The translations under genes and the position numbers were made by a program. Below, in pieces: positions 16,031 through 24,559 of a stretch of 64,000 nt of DNA. The DNA is from Ectobacillus ponti (GTDB lineage Bacteria; Bacillota; Bacilli; Bacillales; Bacillaceae_G). The notes under the pieces are model-generated. The model was not told the origin of the DNA. It searched no databases and worked only from the letters and a program-made list of their open reading frames with translations. Location of the stretch: the NCBI RefSeq assembly GCF_024294785.1, contig NZ_JANCLT010000010.1, forward strand, positions 1 through 64,000, given 5' to 3'. How positions within the stretch are numbered: position 1 is the first letter of the stretch; each line of letters begins with the position of its first letter.

Positions 16031-18073
16031 CTAATCAAGCTTCTCGCTTTGGAATACACCGGACTGCTCCAGGTAGGAGCGCAAGGCTTCATACTGCGGA
16101 CTTTCCCAAAATGCCTGCGATGCAACGAGCACTGCCGCATCCGTCCTGGCCGTTTCCAACGCCCGGTAGTCATGCACCATATCAGCCAGCTTAAATTCCG
16201 GCAGTCCGCTCTGCTTGCTGCCAAAAAAGTCCCCGGGCCCACGCAGCTCCAAATCCTTCTCAGACAGCTCAAAGCCATCATTTGTTTCCGTCATGATTTT
16301 CATGCGCTCTTTGCCCACCTCGGATTTCGGATCGGCAATCAGAATACAATAGGACTGCTCGCTGCCGCGCCCGACACGCCCGCGCAGCTGATGCAGCTGC
16401 GACAGACCAAAGCGCTCCGCATCATAGATAATCATTACAGTCGCATTCGGCACGTTCACTCCAACCTCTACGACAGTGGTGGAAACAAGCACCTGCACTT
16501 GATTTTCGCTGAACTCCCGCATCACCGCATCCTTTTCCTGCGCGGACAATCGGCCGTGCATAAGGCCGATCCGGCATTTTTCGCGGAAATGGAAGGTCAG
16601 CATACTGTGCAGGTCAATGGCATTTTGTACGTCCAGCTTTTCAGACTCTTCAATAAGCGGACAAATCACATATGCTTGCCGGCCCTTTTGCAGCTCTTTT
16701 TCGGCAAATGACAGCACGCGCTCAAACATATCATGCTTTGCCCAGTACGTCTCAATTTTTTTCCGGCCGGCCGGCATTTCATCAATTACGGATACATCCA
16801 TTTCCCCAAATGCGGTGATTGCCAGCGTACGCGGAATCGGGGTTGCTGTCATGAAAAGAACATCCGGGCTTTCCCCTTTCTCCCGCAGCACACGGCGCTG
16901 CGATACACCGAAGCGATGCTGTTCATCGGTGATGACCAAACCAAGGCGGTGGAAGTTTACCTCATCTTGAATCAAGGCATGTGTGCCGACCAGCACATCC
17001 ACCTCTCCCGCCTCCAAGCGCTCCAAAATCCCGCGGCGGCGCGCTCCTTTCACCGAGCTTGTCAACAGCTCAACCGTCACATCAACTCTGGCAAAGATGT
17101 CCTGCAGCGACTGGAAATGCTGCTCCGCCAAAATTTCTGTGGGAACCATTAAAGCTCCCTGGCAGCCTGACAGCTTCGCAGCATACAAAGAGATTGCGGC
17201 AACAATCGTCTTCCCTGACCCGACATCCCCCTGCAAGAGCCGATTCATCCGGTAGGGAGAGGACATATCCTGTAAAATCTCATTGACGACCCGCTGCTGG
17301 GCTCCTGTCAGCGGAAACGGCAAGCTGGCAGTAAATTCCTGCAGCGCCGCCTCATCATAGGTCTTGCTCACACCTGCGGAATGCTCGCGCTGCACCTTCC
17401 GAAGCGCCTGCATTTTCAGCTGGAACAAGAAAAATTCCTCATACACAACCCGGCGCCGCGCCTGCTTGATTTCCTCCTGGCTGACAGGCATATGCAAAGC
17501 ACGCAATGCCTGCAGCCGCGGCAGCAGCCGATACCGCTGCCGCAGCCCCTCCGGCAGCACATCCTCTACATCCATGCCGCTCTGCAGCGCAGCCCCGATT
17601 AAGCGGCGCATCAGCTTCACGGACATTTTCCCGCGGACAGAATAGACCGGCTCCAGCTCCTGCTGGCGCACAACAGGTCCAAATTTCACTTCTGTGGCTG
17701 CAATGGTCTGCCGGCTTTGGTCCCATTTCCCCGTAACTGTAACTGTTTCATCAATGAGGACTTTATCCTTATAATAGGGCCGGTTGAAGCAGACCACATT
17801 GATCAGGTAGCGGTCCACCAGAACACGGAAGGTTAAACGGGATTTTTTCTTTCCATAATACTGCAGCACCGGCAAACTATGAATTTTCCCCTCAACCGTC
17901 ACTCGTTCATCGTGCTTCACTTCGGCCAAATCCCGCATGGCATAATCCTCGTACCGATAAGGAACATATTCAATCAAATCACGGATTGTGTAAATGCCCA
18001 TCTCATGCAGGAGCTCCGCCGTTTCGGCGCCGACACCTCTCAATTCTGTTACAGCCTGCATACTCTCACTCAC
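16031..18073 (-). CDS. recG: ATP-dependent DNA helicase RecG
   Basis: RecG remodels stalled replication forks and branch-migrates Holliday junctions. An N-terminal wedge (OB) domain is followed by a superfamily 2 helicase core with Walker A GDVGSGKT near residue 290, DEQH, the SAT-like MTATPIPRTL motif III and the QLRGRVGR motif VI. The C-terminal TRG-like segment is present. The GTG at 18073 overlaps the sdaAA stop (GTGA). An ATG four codons later is an alternative start. Length 680. Confidence 0.96.
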   Translation of the reverse strand: MSESMQAVTELRGVGAETAELLHEMGIYTIRDLIEYVPYRYEDYAMRDLAEVKHDERVTVEGKIHSLPVLQYYGKKKSRLTFRVLVDRYLINVVCFNRPYYKDKVLIDETVTVTGKWDQSRQTIAATEVKFGPVVRQQELEPVYSVRGKMSVKLMRRLIGAALQSGMDVEDVLPEGLRQRYRLLPRLQALRALHMPVSQEEIKQARRRVVYEEFFLFQLKMQALRKVQREHSAGVSKTYDEAALQEFTASLPFPLTGAQQRVVNEILQDMSSPYRMNRLLQGDVGSGKTIVAAISLYAAKLSGCQGALMVPTEILAEQHFQSLQDIFARVDVTVELLTSSVKGARRRGILERLEAGEVDVLVGTHALIQDEVNFHRLGLVITDEQHRFGVSQRRVLREKGESPDVLFMTATPIPRTLAITAFGEMDVSVIDEMPAGRKKIETYWAKHDMFERVLSFAEKELQKGRQAYVICPLIEESEKLDVQNAIDLHSMLTFHFREKCRIGLMHGRLSAQEKDAVMREFSENQVQVLVSTTVVEVGVNVPNATVMIIYDAERFGLSQLHQLRGRVGRGSEQSYCILIADPKSEVGKERMKIMTETNDGFELSEKDLELRGPGDFFGSKQSGLPEFKLADMVHDYRALETARTDAAVLVASQAFWESPQYEALRSYLEQSGVFQSEKLD

Positions 18074-18951
18074 TTTCCTAACGTCACCCCAAAAATTTTC
18101 GCCTCAAGCCGCTTGCCCGTTGGCGTCGCTGCCAGCCCGCCCTGTGCGGTTTCACGCAAAGCGACCGGCATGGTCTGCCCGATCTTGTACATGGCATCAA
18201 TGACTTCATCACATGGGATGCGGCTTGTGATGCCAGCCAGTGCCATATCGGCTGCCACCATGGCATTGGCAGCACCCATTGCATTCCGTTTTACACATGG
18301 CACCTCCACGAGCCCGGCAACCGGATCGCATACAAGACCCAGCATATTCTTCAAGGTAATGGCCATCGCCTCTGCCGCCTGCTGCGGCGTGCCGCCGGCC
18401 AGCTCCACAATGGCAGCTGCAGCCATGCCGCTGGCGGAACCAACCTCCGCTTGGCAGCCCCCTGCCGCGCCGGAAATAGAAGCATTATTGGCTACGACAA
18501 ACCCGAAGGCGCCCGCTGTGAAGAGGAACGCAATCATCTGCTCCCGGGTCGGGTTCAGTTTGTTTCTTACAGCAAACAGCGTGCCCGGAACAACCCCGGC
18601 CGAACCGGCTGTCGGCGTCGCGCAAATGGTCCCCATGGCTGCATTCACTTCATTTGTTGCGACTGCCTTGCTGACCGCATCCAGCAGCAGTTCGCCTGAG
18701 AGCGCCTTGCCGCTTTGAATATAACGCTGCAGCAGAACCGCATCTCCTCCCGTCAGCCCGGATACAGATTGCACCCCGCGCAGTCCCCGTTCCACCGCCT
18801 GCTCCATTACATCGAGATTGCGGCCCATCCGCTCCAAAACCGCTTCCCGGGATGAGTTTGTCACCTGCATTTCCTGCCGAATCATTACTTCAGCAATTGT
18901 GATGCCTTGCCCTTCCGCCAATTCTACTAACTCCGCCACATTTCGAAACAT
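18070..18951 (-). CDS. sdaAA: L-serine dehydratase, alpha subunit
   Basis: With SdaAB it forms the iron-sulfur L-serine dehydratase that turns L-serine into pyruvate and ammonia. Conserved cysteines lie in TICATPTAGSAG, GGCQAEVGSASG and GLVCDPVAGLVEVPC, the pattern that holds the labile [4Fe-4S] cluster. The 293 residues match the alpha chain of the two-subunit Bacillus enzyme. It starts 18 nt after sdaAB and is followed without gap by recG. Confidence 0.96.
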   Translation of the reverse strand: MFRNVAELVELAEGQGITIAEVMIRQEMQVTNSSREAVLERMGRNLDVMEQAVERGLRGVQSVSGLTGGDAVLLQRYIQSGKALSGELLLDAVSKAVATNEVNAAMGTICATPTAGSAGVVPGTLFAVRNKLNPTREQMIAFLFTAGAFGFVVANNASISGAAGGCQAEVGSASGMAAAAIVELAGGTPQQAAEAMAITLKNMLGLVCDPVAGLVEVPCVKRNAMGAANAMVAADMALAGITSRIPCDEVIDAMYKIGQTMPVALRETAQGGLAATPTGKRLEAKIFGVTLGK

Positions 18952-18969
18952 TCCTGCACCGTCCTTCTT

Positions 18970-19632
18970 CTATTCTATCATACGTGTTACTTGGGTAATA
19001 TTCGGGAGCGATTGAATTTCGGCAATCACGGCATCTTCAATATTATGGTCCACCTCAATGACCATCAGTGCCAATTTACCAACTTCCTTGCGCGATACTT
19101 CCATATGTCCAATATTAATCCGATGCTTCGTTAAAATATTTGTTACAGAGGCAATGGTGCCATATCGATCGTTATGCACAACTAAGATAGCCGGATGCAT
19201 ACCGCTCAGCTTCAATTCAAAGCCGTTCAGCTCTGTGATCTCAATTTTTCCGCCGCCAATGGAAATGCCCACGATCTCCAGTTCCTCCCGTCCATCCGTC
19301 ATCCAAATACGCGCGGTATTCGGATGGTCTGTCACGGCATCCTCCTCAATAAATACAACCGACATGCCCGCTTCCTCCGCCAGCACAATAGATGTCGGAA
19401 TGCGCGGATCATATGTGTCGAAATCCAGAATACCGCCAATTATGGCTACGTCTGTACCATGGCCTTTGTACGTTTGGGCGAAAGAACCGTACAGAGACAC
19501 GCGCACCTCAGTCGGCTGCTTGCCAAACAGCGTACGCGCCACCCGGCCGATGCGGGCTGCACCCGCCGTGTGCGAGCTGGACGGCCCAATCATAATAGGA
19601 CCAATAATATCAAAAACGGATTTGTATTTCAT
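18970..19632 (-). CDS. sdaAB: L-serine dehydratase, beta subunit
   Basis: The beta chain carries the family segment SVFDIIGPIMIGPSSSHTAG near the N-terminus and a C-terminal ACT domain (about residues 145-220) likely to sense serine. The open frame extends 30 codons further upstream into promoter DNA. The ATG at 19632 follows GGGGGAG and gives 220 residues, as in B. subtilis. It is the first gene of sdaAB-sdaAA-recG and has a promoter and a catabolite-response element directly upstream. Confidence 0.96.
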   Translation of the reverse strand: MKYKSVFDIIGPIMIGPSSSHTAGAARIGRVARTLFGKQPTEVRVSLYGSFAQTYKGHGTDVAIIGGILDFDTYDPRIPTSIVLAEEAGMSVVFIEEDAVTDHPNTARIWMTDGREELEIVGISIGGGKIEITELNGFELKLSGMHPAILVVHNDRYGTIASVTNILTKHRINIGHMEVSRKEVGKLALMVIEVDHNIEDAVIAEIQSLPNITQVTRMIE

Positions 19633-19726
19633 ACTTCTCCCCCTTGGCTGCTTTACAGAATTAATTACATCATAAGAAGCAGCATTTGCAAAGCAAATTG
19701 CCGATAAGCCAAAATCTAACATAGGA

Positions 19727-19740
19727 TGAAAGCGCTTTCT
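19727..19740. promoter_or_regulatory. CcpA catabolite-response element (cre)
   Basis: TGAAAGCGCTTTCT contains the perfect palindrome GAAAGCGCTTTC and fits the cre consensus TGWAANCGNTNWCA except for the last base. It lies just downstream of the sdaAB promoter, so CcpA should repress by blocking initiation or elongation when preferred sugars are present. Confidence 0.85.
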
Positions 19741-19751
19741 ATACCTTACTA

Positions 19752-19780
19752 AGTATAGCGGGAACTGTTCCGTTTGTTAA
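19752..19780 (-). promoter_or_regulatory. Sigma-A promoter for sdaAB-sdaAA-recG
   Basis: TTAACA and TATACT are 17 nt apart on the minus strand, about 120 nt upstream of sdaAB. The spacer holds an 11-bp inverted repeat (GGAAC-T-GTTCC, 19761-19771) that could be an operator for an unidentified regulator. Confidence 0.72.
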
Positions 19781-19782
19781 CA

Positions 19783-19815
19783 GAAAAAAAAGAGATTTGC
19801 CGTCCGGCAAATCTC
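19783..19815 (-). terminator. Intrinsic terminator after fakA
   Basis: An 11-bp perfect stem (GAGATTTGCCG and complement) with a 2-nt nominal loop is followed by eight U on the minus strand. It lies just below the fakA stop and directly upstream of the sdaAB promoter. Confidence 0.93.
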
Positions 19816-19822
19816 CTCTCCA

Positions 19823-21505
19823 TTATTCCACTGCAAAGATATAGGAATACAGCGGCTGATTTCCTTTATGAGTTTCAACCTCAACATCCCCAAACTGCTC
19901 TTCAATGAAAGCAACCAGTTCCTCCAGCTCTTCGTCTGAAACACTCTCGCCCTGAAGCACAGTTACAATTTCTGCGTCCTCATCGACCATAGCAAGAAGC
20001 AGCTTCTTCGCCGCTTCCAGCTCGGCACTGTCTGTCGCCACAATTTTGCCGTCCGCAATGCCCATGAAGTCGTCCTTCTTAATATTCACACCATCGAGTT
20101 CTGTATCGCGCACCGCGTACGTGATTTGTCCTGTCTTCACACGGGACAAAGCCGCCTTCATCACATGCTCGTTCTCTTCCAGACTGTTCGCCGGATTGAA
20201 AGCCAGCACAGCTGCCATGCCTTGAGGCACAGTCTTGGATGGGACAACAAGAACCTCCACCTCAGCTACAGAAGCTGCCTGCTGCGCCGCCATTACGATG
20301 TTGCTGTTGTTCGGCAATACGATAACCTTCTCAGCATGGGCCGCTTCAATCGCCTTTACAATATCCTCTGTGCTCGGATTCATGGTCTGTCCGCCCTCAA
20401 TGACCTGGGAAGCACCGATGCTTTCAAACAGTTCCTTAATTCCAGAGCCCATTGCCACTGTTACGATGCCGTACGGAGCTTTTTCGCGCGCTTCGCTGAC
20501 TGTACGGTCTGCTGCAGAGACAGCCGCGACCTCTTCATCAGAGTGCAGCAAATGCGTATGCTGCTCCCGCATGTTCTCAATCTTGATGTTAATCAAACTT
20601 CCGTAGCGCTGCCCATAGTTCATTGCATCGCCCGGATGCTCGGCATGAATGTGAACCTTTACAAGCTCTTCATCTGCTACAACGAGCAGGGAATCACCGT
20701 ACGCACTGATATCCTCGCGGAATGTTTGCTCCGAGAATGGATGCTGCTTCAGCTTTTCCGTATCCAGCTTCACCATGAATTCCGTGCAGTAGCCATATTG
20801 AATGTCTTCCGTGCTCAGCTGGCTTTGCACATTATGATACTCTTTCTGCTGCACAGGCGCTTCCACTGGAGCTGCAGAAACGATTGTTTGCCCTTTCAGC
20901 TCCGCCAAAAAGCCTTCATATACGACACAAAGACCTTTTCCACCGCTATCCACAACGCCAACCTGCTTCAGCACGGGAAGCAAATCAGGTGTGCGGTCGA
21001 GGGATGCATTGGCCTCCTTGACGACCTCTTCCATAAACGGCACGAAATCCTCGTGCTTTTTTGCAAGAACAACTGCTTTCTTGGCAGTGTCTTTTGCCAC
21101 TGTCAGGATGGTTCCCTCAATTGGCTTCATAACAGCCTTATAGGCTGTCTCCACACCAGCCTCCAGCCCGAGCGCGAAGTCTGCTGTTGTCAGCACGGCC
21201 TTCTGCTCAATGGATTTGGCAAAACCGCGGAACAGCTGGGACAGAATCACTCCGGAGTTGCCGCGGGCGCCCATGAGCAACCCTTTCGCCAAACTGGCCC
21301 CCACCCTGCCCGCATGATCGGCCGGGTTATTGCGCACTTCTCTCGCCCCTGACGTCATGGACAGATTCATATTTGTACCTGTATCGCCATCTGGAACAGG
21401 GAAAACGTTCAGGGCGTCCACAAGTTTCACATTGTTTGTTAAATTACCCGCACCCTGCAAAATCATTTGCGCCAGACGCTTCCCATCAATTTGCTTGATT
21501 GACAC
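19823..21505 (-). CDS. fakA: Fatty acid kinase, ATP-binding subunit FakA (YloV)
   Basis: FakA phosphorylates fatty acids bound to FakB; the acyl-phosphate then enters phospholipid synthesis through PlsX/PlsY. The N-terminal DhaL-type kinase domain has the metal-binding motif PDGDTGTNM (Asp39, Asp41) and SGARGNSGVILSQ-like residues. A middle domain and a C-terminal DegV-related domain follow. The start is a GTG 7 nt after AAGGAGG. Length 560. It forms a two-gene unit with yloU, the conserved neighbour in Firmicutes. Confidence 0.95.
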   Translation of the reverse strand: MSIKQIDGKRLAQMILQGAGNLTNNVKLVDALNVFPVPDGDTGTNMNLSMTSGAREVRNNPADHAGRVGASLAKGLLMGARGNSGVILSQLFRGFAKSIEQKAVLTTADFALGLEAGVETAYKAVMKPIEGTILTVAKDTAKKAVVLAKKHEDFVPFMEEVVKEANASLDRTPDLLPVLKQVGVVDSGGKGLCVVYEGFLAELKGQTIVSAAPVEAPVQQKEYHNVQSQLSTEDIQYGYCTEFMVKLDTEKLKQHPFSEQTFREDISAYGDSLLVVADEELVKVHIHAEHPGDAMNYGQRYGSLINIKIENMREQHTHLLHSDEEVAAVSAADRTVSEAREKAPYGIVTVAMGSGIKELFESIGASQVIEGGQTMNPSTEDIVKAIEAAHAEKVIVLPNNSNIVMAAQQAASVAEVEVLVVPSKTVPQGMAAVLAFNPANSLEENEHVMKAALSRVKTGQITYAVRDTELDGVNIKKDDFMGIADGKIVATDSAELEAAKKLLLAMVDEDAEIVTVLQGESVSDEELEELVAFIEEQFGDVEVETHKGNQPLYSYIFAVE

Positions 21506-21540
21506 AGACCTTCCTCCTTATTGCACATCACAAGTTCGTC

Positions 21541-21903
21541 TTACAGGTTGGTCACCTTGACTCCCTGCACATAGATGTTTACCGAATCAACTGCCAGCCC
21601 CATTGTTTGGTCCAGCGTATATTTTACTTTCGTCTGCACATTATGTGCCACTTCCGAAATTTTTGTGCCATAGCTTACAATGATATACATATCAATATGT
21701 ACCTCAGCATCCTCTGTCCGAACCACCACGCCCCGTGTGAAATTCTCGCGGCGCAAAATATCTGTCAGTCCATCCTTCAGCTGATTTTTGGAAGCCATTC
21801 CAACAATGCCGTAGCAATCTACAGCGGCACCGCCGGCGATGGTCGCGATTACATCGGTACTGATATCAATTTGTCCATACTGCGTTTTCATTTCGATTGA
21901 CAT
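21541..21903 (-). CDS. yloU: Asp23/Gls24 family protein YloU
   Basis: YloU belongs to the alkaline-shock Asp23 family; members sit at the membrane and in staphylococci affect envelope homeostasis. The 120-residue protein has the AGGAAVDCYGIVGM segment and the VHIDMYIIVSYGTKISEVAHNVQ core. Function in Bacillus is not known in detail. It leads the yloU-fakA unit behind a leader of nearly 190 nt. Confidence 0.93.
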   Translation of the reverse strand: MSIEMKTQYGQIDISTDVIATIAGGAAVDCYGIVGMASKNQLKDGLTDILRRENFTRGVVVRTEDAEVHIDMYIIVSYGTKISEVAHNVQTKVKYTLDQTMGLAVDSVNIYVQGVKVTNL

Positions 21904-22095
21904 TTGTTTTTCCCCCTTTGTAAGTGGTCAAAGCGAGCTAGACTGCCTATTCCTTATCATATACTGTTTTCAGGGAAAACACCAATCCCCCTACCGCGCT
22001 TCTGCTGAGAAAGTAAGGATGTACGCTTGTCGGCCAGCACTTTTTGCTTCATACATGGCACCATGTCGGCTTCTTGAACAAAGTTGTCCATTGTT
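21904..22095 (-). other. Long untranslated leader of yloU
   Basis: No gene is visible here. If the promoter at 22096-22127 is used, this is a 5' leader of nearly 190 nt for yloU-fakA. It contains a 14-bp near-palindrome (ACATGG-CA-CCATGT, 22053-22066) that could be an operator or hairpin, and no riboswitch that I recognise. Confidence 0.45.
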
Positions 22096-22127
22096 ATTAT
22101 ACAACATGCAGCGCCCTGTTATGTCAA
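22096..22127 (-). promoter_or_regulatory. Putative promoter for yloU-fakA
   Basis: Perfect hexamers TTGACA and TATAAT lie on the minus strand, but 20 nt apart, wider than the usual 16-18. It may therefore be weak or activator-dependent. Confidence 0.45.
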
Positions 22128-22200
22128 GGAAATTTTCTTGCGTTCTTCATTTTATCCTGTTGCATTCTGAAAACAGCTGTGTTAAATTATAGTAGTGTTT

Positions 22201-22242
22201 TCAGCATCTCTCAAAGACTGACAATGAAAATTGTAATGCTGA
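22201..22242 (+). promoter_or_regulatory. Hairpin in the rpmB leader
   Basis: TCAGCAT (22201-22207) pairs with ATGCTGA (22236-22242), and inside it ACAAT-GAAA-ATTGT forms a second stem with a tetraloop. It ends 8 nt before the AGGAGG of rpmB. An autoregulatory role for L28 is possible but unproven. Promoter hexamers just upstream (TTGCAT, then AT-rich sequence around 22180-22195) are ambiguous. Confidence 0.45.
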
Positions 22243-22265
22243 TGTAAGTTAGGAGGGAAATAGAA

Positions 22266-22454
22266 ATGGCTCGTGTTTGTGCAATTACTGGGCGTAAAGC
22301 TCGTTCTGGCAACTCCCGTTCTCACGCGATGAACGCTACAAAGCGCAAGTGGGGCGCTAACCTGCAAAAGGTTCGCGTTGTTATCAACGGCAAAGTAAAG
22401 CGTGTTTACGTGTCCGCTAGAGCATTGAAATCTGGCAAGATCGAACGCGTTTAA
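22266..22454 (+). CDS. rpmB: 50S ribosomal protein L28
   Basis: L28 is a small basic protein of the large subunit. The 62 residues begin [16 protein letters not shown] and contain the family stretch [16 protein letters not shown] and the end [14 protein letters not shown]. Only one Cys is present, so it is the zinc-free type as in B. subtilis RpmB. AGGAGG precedes the ATG. It is one of very few plus-strand genes in the core region and faces a convergent gene across a shared terminator. Confidence 0.98.
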   Translation: MARVCAITGRKARSGNSRSHAMNATKRKWGANLQKVRVVINGKVKRVYVSARALKSGKIERV

Positions 22455-22458
22455 TGAT

Positions 22459-22490
22459 AAAAGAGTCCTCCGCAGGACTCTTTTTATTTT
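22459..22490. terminator. Bidirectional terminator between rpmB and the convergent secreted-protein gene
   Basis: AGAGTCCT pairs with AGGACTCT around CCGC. A-rich and T-rich flanks on the two sides give U-tracts in both directions, stronger for rpmB. Confidence 0.88.
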
Positions 22491-22494
22491 GCGC

Positions 22495-22914
22495 TTATTC
22501 TCCTGCCGGCTGGAACTGCAGCAGCTGCCAAAGCTTTTGTACATCCCCGTTGAACAGGAAAAAGTACGGCTGATTTTTTTCATTGAAGAAGAACAACACC
22601 GGGGGAGCATCCCCAGAGCTGATGATGAACACCTCGTCAATTCTCGTCTTTACCCAGCTGTTCTCAACAGCTGCCGGAGGCTGAAGGGGCACGCGGATGA
22701 TATAGCCCTTCCTTGGAATCGGTTTTACATTTGGATACACAGCAGTAATTTCCTTTATATAAGACAGGGCCTCCCGCCGCATTTCAGGCTGCATGGGAAC
22801 CCTTTTCACCACCTGCTCCTTGGACAGGTCAAAAATTTCAACCTGGCCTGCAGCTGACACGGGGGACATTATGCCGAATAGGATACAAATTGACAGCAAA
22901 ATAGCTCGAATCAT
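22495..22914 (-). CDS. Secreted protein of unknown function
   Basis: I do not recognise this 139-residue protein. The start at 22914 follows GAGGTGG and gives a classical signal peptide (Ile/Leu-rich core at residues 2-16, probable cleavage after VSA at 19-21). The mature part (about 118 residues) has a PMQPEMRREAL segment and a proline-rich middle. Its hydrophobic, aromatic end (VLFFFNEKNQPYFFLFNGD) resembles a small beta-rich domain. It lies between spoVM and rpmB, where B. subtilis has no such gene that I recall. Terminators isolate it on both sides. Upstream sequence shows no clear sigma-A promoter. Confidence 0.7.
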   Translation of the reverse strand: MIRAILLSICILFGIMSPVSAAGQVEIFDLSKEQVVKRVPMQPEMRREALSYIKEITAVYPNVKPIPRKGYIIRVPLQPPAAVENSWVKTRIDEVFIISSGDAPPVLFFFNEKNQPYFFLFNGDVQKLWQLLQFQPAGE

Positions 22915-23030
22915 CTTACACCACCTCAAGCCTAGTATCCCCCGAATCCCATTCTCCGTGATATAACGATACTTCCTCCAAATCCAGGAACTCCCATGAG
23001 ATTTAACCGCCAGCCCACAGCCACTCAAGA

Positions 23031-23059
23031 AAAAGGAAAAAGCACCAAACCTGGTGCTT
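23031..23059 (-). terminator. Intrinsic terminator after spoVM
   Basis: An 8-bp stem (AAGCACCA and complement, 4-nt loop) is followed by UUUUCCUUUUU on the minus strand. The stem touches the spoVM stop codon. Confidence 0.88.
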
Positions 23060-23139
23060 CAACCCTTTTTGAAGGTATTTAACATCGCTCTCACAAGGCC
23101 GCCAAGAAACTTCGGTAATTTAATCGTGTAAAATCTCAT
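23059..23139 (-). CDS. spoVM: Stage V sporulation protein M
   Basis: SpoVM is a 26-residue amphipathic peptide that recognises the convex forespore membrane and anchors SpoIVA, the base of the spore coat. Translation gives RFYTIKLPKFLGGLVRAML followed by NTFKKG, nearly the same as the B. subtilis peptide. AGGAGG (23151-23156) precedes the ATG. It keeps its conserved place between thiN and rpmB. A CATACAT sequence near 23185-23190 may be part of a sigma-E promoter, which controls spoVM in B. subtilis, but the match is poor. Its presence shows the organism belongs to a spore-forming lineage. Confidence 0.95.
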   Translation of the reverse strand: MRFYTIKLPKFLGGLVRAMLNTFKKG

Positions 23140-23209
23140 GATTTGGTTTCCCTCCTACTCCCAAGTCCTTCATCACCAGATTTCATGTATGATTGCATGC
23201 GGCAAGCTG

Positions 23210-23848
23210 TCAATCCCTGCTTCTTACCACCATTAATATGCCGCTCTCAAAAGAAAAAGTACCTTTTTCAGCAGCGAGTTCATTGCTGACGCATAAAGTT
23301 GACCCAGGCCGGATTGCGGCTGCGGTAAGCGGATATTTAAACCCCTCCAGTGTCAGCCCTTCCACCACACCGGTAAACGGCAAGAAGGACACGTAGGGAA
23401 ATGCGTCATCCCTTTGAATTGTATGCCGGCCTGCCTGTCTCAGTGACAATTCATTTTGCCGGTCCGCCAGGGTGATGGGAACCCCTTGCTCCAGCCCTCT
23501 TACCAGCAATTGTATGTTCGCCAGACTGTGGTCCAGCCGTCCGCCGGTCGCGCCAAAAATCCGGATTCCGGCGGGCTTTTGCGCCAGCGCCCAGCCGAGG
23601 GCAATCTCCAAGTCCGTCTCGTCCTTCTCGCGCGGCAGCAGCTGCAGCTCAGAACGTTTCTGCATCCAAGACAGCTCCTGATCTGTAACAGAATCAAAAT
23701 CTCCAAAGGCCGCAGCCAGCTGAATGCCGAGCTGCAGCAGATGGTACACGCCCCGGTCCGCAGCTGCCCAGACCACGCCTGTGCTATTATAGCGCCGCAG
23801 ATCAGGATGATGGTCCTGCGGCCCTCCTGCCAACAAATGAATCATCAT
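23210..23848 (-). CDS. thiN: Thiamine pyrophosphokinase
   Basis: ThiN transfers pyrophosphate from ATP to thiamine, making the cofactor directly. Family motifs are GDFDS near residue 50, the acidic EKDETDLE and FGATGGRLDHSLANIQLL. The start at 23848 follows AGGAGGAG, while the longer frame runs through the upstream terminator. Length 212, close to B. subtilis ThiN. No thiamine riboswitch is present. Confidence 0.95.
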   Translation of the reverse strand: MMIHLLAGGPQDHHPDLRRYNSTGVVWAAADRGVYHLLQLGIQLAAAFGDFDSVTDQELSWMQKRSELQLLPREKDETDLEIALGWALAQKPAGIRIFGATGGRLDHSLANIQLLVRGLEQGVPITLADRQNELSLRQAGRHTIQRDDAFPYVSFLPFTGVVEGLTLEGFKYPLTAAAIRPGSTLCVSNELAAEKGTFSFESGILMVVRSRD

Positions 23849-23864
23849 GATGACTCCTCCTGTC

Positions 23865-23896
23865 AAAAAGGCTGCCTCCCGCTCGGAGACAGCCTT
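23865..23896 (-). terminator. Intrinsic terminator after rpe
   Basis: A 12-bp stem (AAGGCTG plus TCTCC, with one G-U and one extra G) has a short loop and five U on the minus strand. It separates the long coaBC-to-rpe string from thiN. Confidence 0.85.
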
Positions 23897-23908
23897 CATG
23901 TATATACT

Positions 23909-24556
23909 TCATTCCCCGCGGATGGCACGGATTGCCGCCCCACGGTCTTTTTCATTATAAACAGCTGAGCCTGCCACCAGAACATTGGCGCCGGCTTCCA
24001 CGCATAGACGCGCTGTTCCGGCATTTACGCCACCGTCCACCTCTATCTCAACGTCCAAACCGCGTTCGGCAACCATAGCAGCGACTTGCTGTATTTTCGG
24101 GAGCACAGCATGAATAAACTTCTGGCCGCCAAAGCCTGGATTCACCGTCATGAGCAGCACCATATGCAGTTCATCTAAAACGTGCTCAAGGACAGAAGCC
24201 GGCGTATGCGGATTCAATACAACCCCCGCTTTAATGCCGTGCGACTTAATCAACTGAATTGTCCGATGCAGGTGCGGGCATGCTTCCGCATGCACGGTAA
24301 TGATATCTGCTCCCGCTTTTGCAAATGCCGGAATGTAGCTGTCCGGCTGCTGAATCATAAGGTGGACGTCCAAGGGCAGCGAGGTGATTGGGCGGATTGC
24401 TTCCACGATCAGCGGACCAATCGTGATATTAGGCACAAAGTGTCCGTCCATCACGTCAACATGAATGTAATCCGCCCCCCCTTTTTCCACATCTTTAATT
24501 TCGTCTCCCAATTTGGCAAAATCCGCCGAAAGAATGGAGGGGGCAATCTTTACCAT
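23909..24556 (-). CDS. rpe: Ribulose-phosphate 3-epimerase
   Basis: Rpe interconverts ribulose 5-phosphate and xylulose 5-phosphate in the pentose phosphate pathway. The 215-residue TIM barrel shows [11 protein letters not shown] at the start, the metal-site [28 protein letters not shown] and the EVDGGVN phosphate-binding end. It starts 3 nt after rsgA and the two are probably co-translated, as in B. subtilis. Confidence 0.97.
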   Translation of the reverse strand: MVKIAPSILSADFAKLGDEIKDVEKGGADYIHVDVMDGHFVPNITIGPLIVEAIRPITSLPLDVHLMIQQPDSYIPAFAKAGADIITVHAEACPHLHRTIQLIKSHGIKAGVVLNPHTPASVLEHVLDELHMVLLMTVNPGFGGQKFIHAVLPKIQQVAAMVAERGLDVEIEVDGGVNAGTARLCVEAGANVLVAGSAVYNEKDRGAAIRAIRGE

Positions 24557-24559
24557 ATA

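Noticed and set aside
20126-21352. A 408-codon plus-strand open frame
   Set aside because: Antisense shadow of fakA with no ribosome site or family motif.
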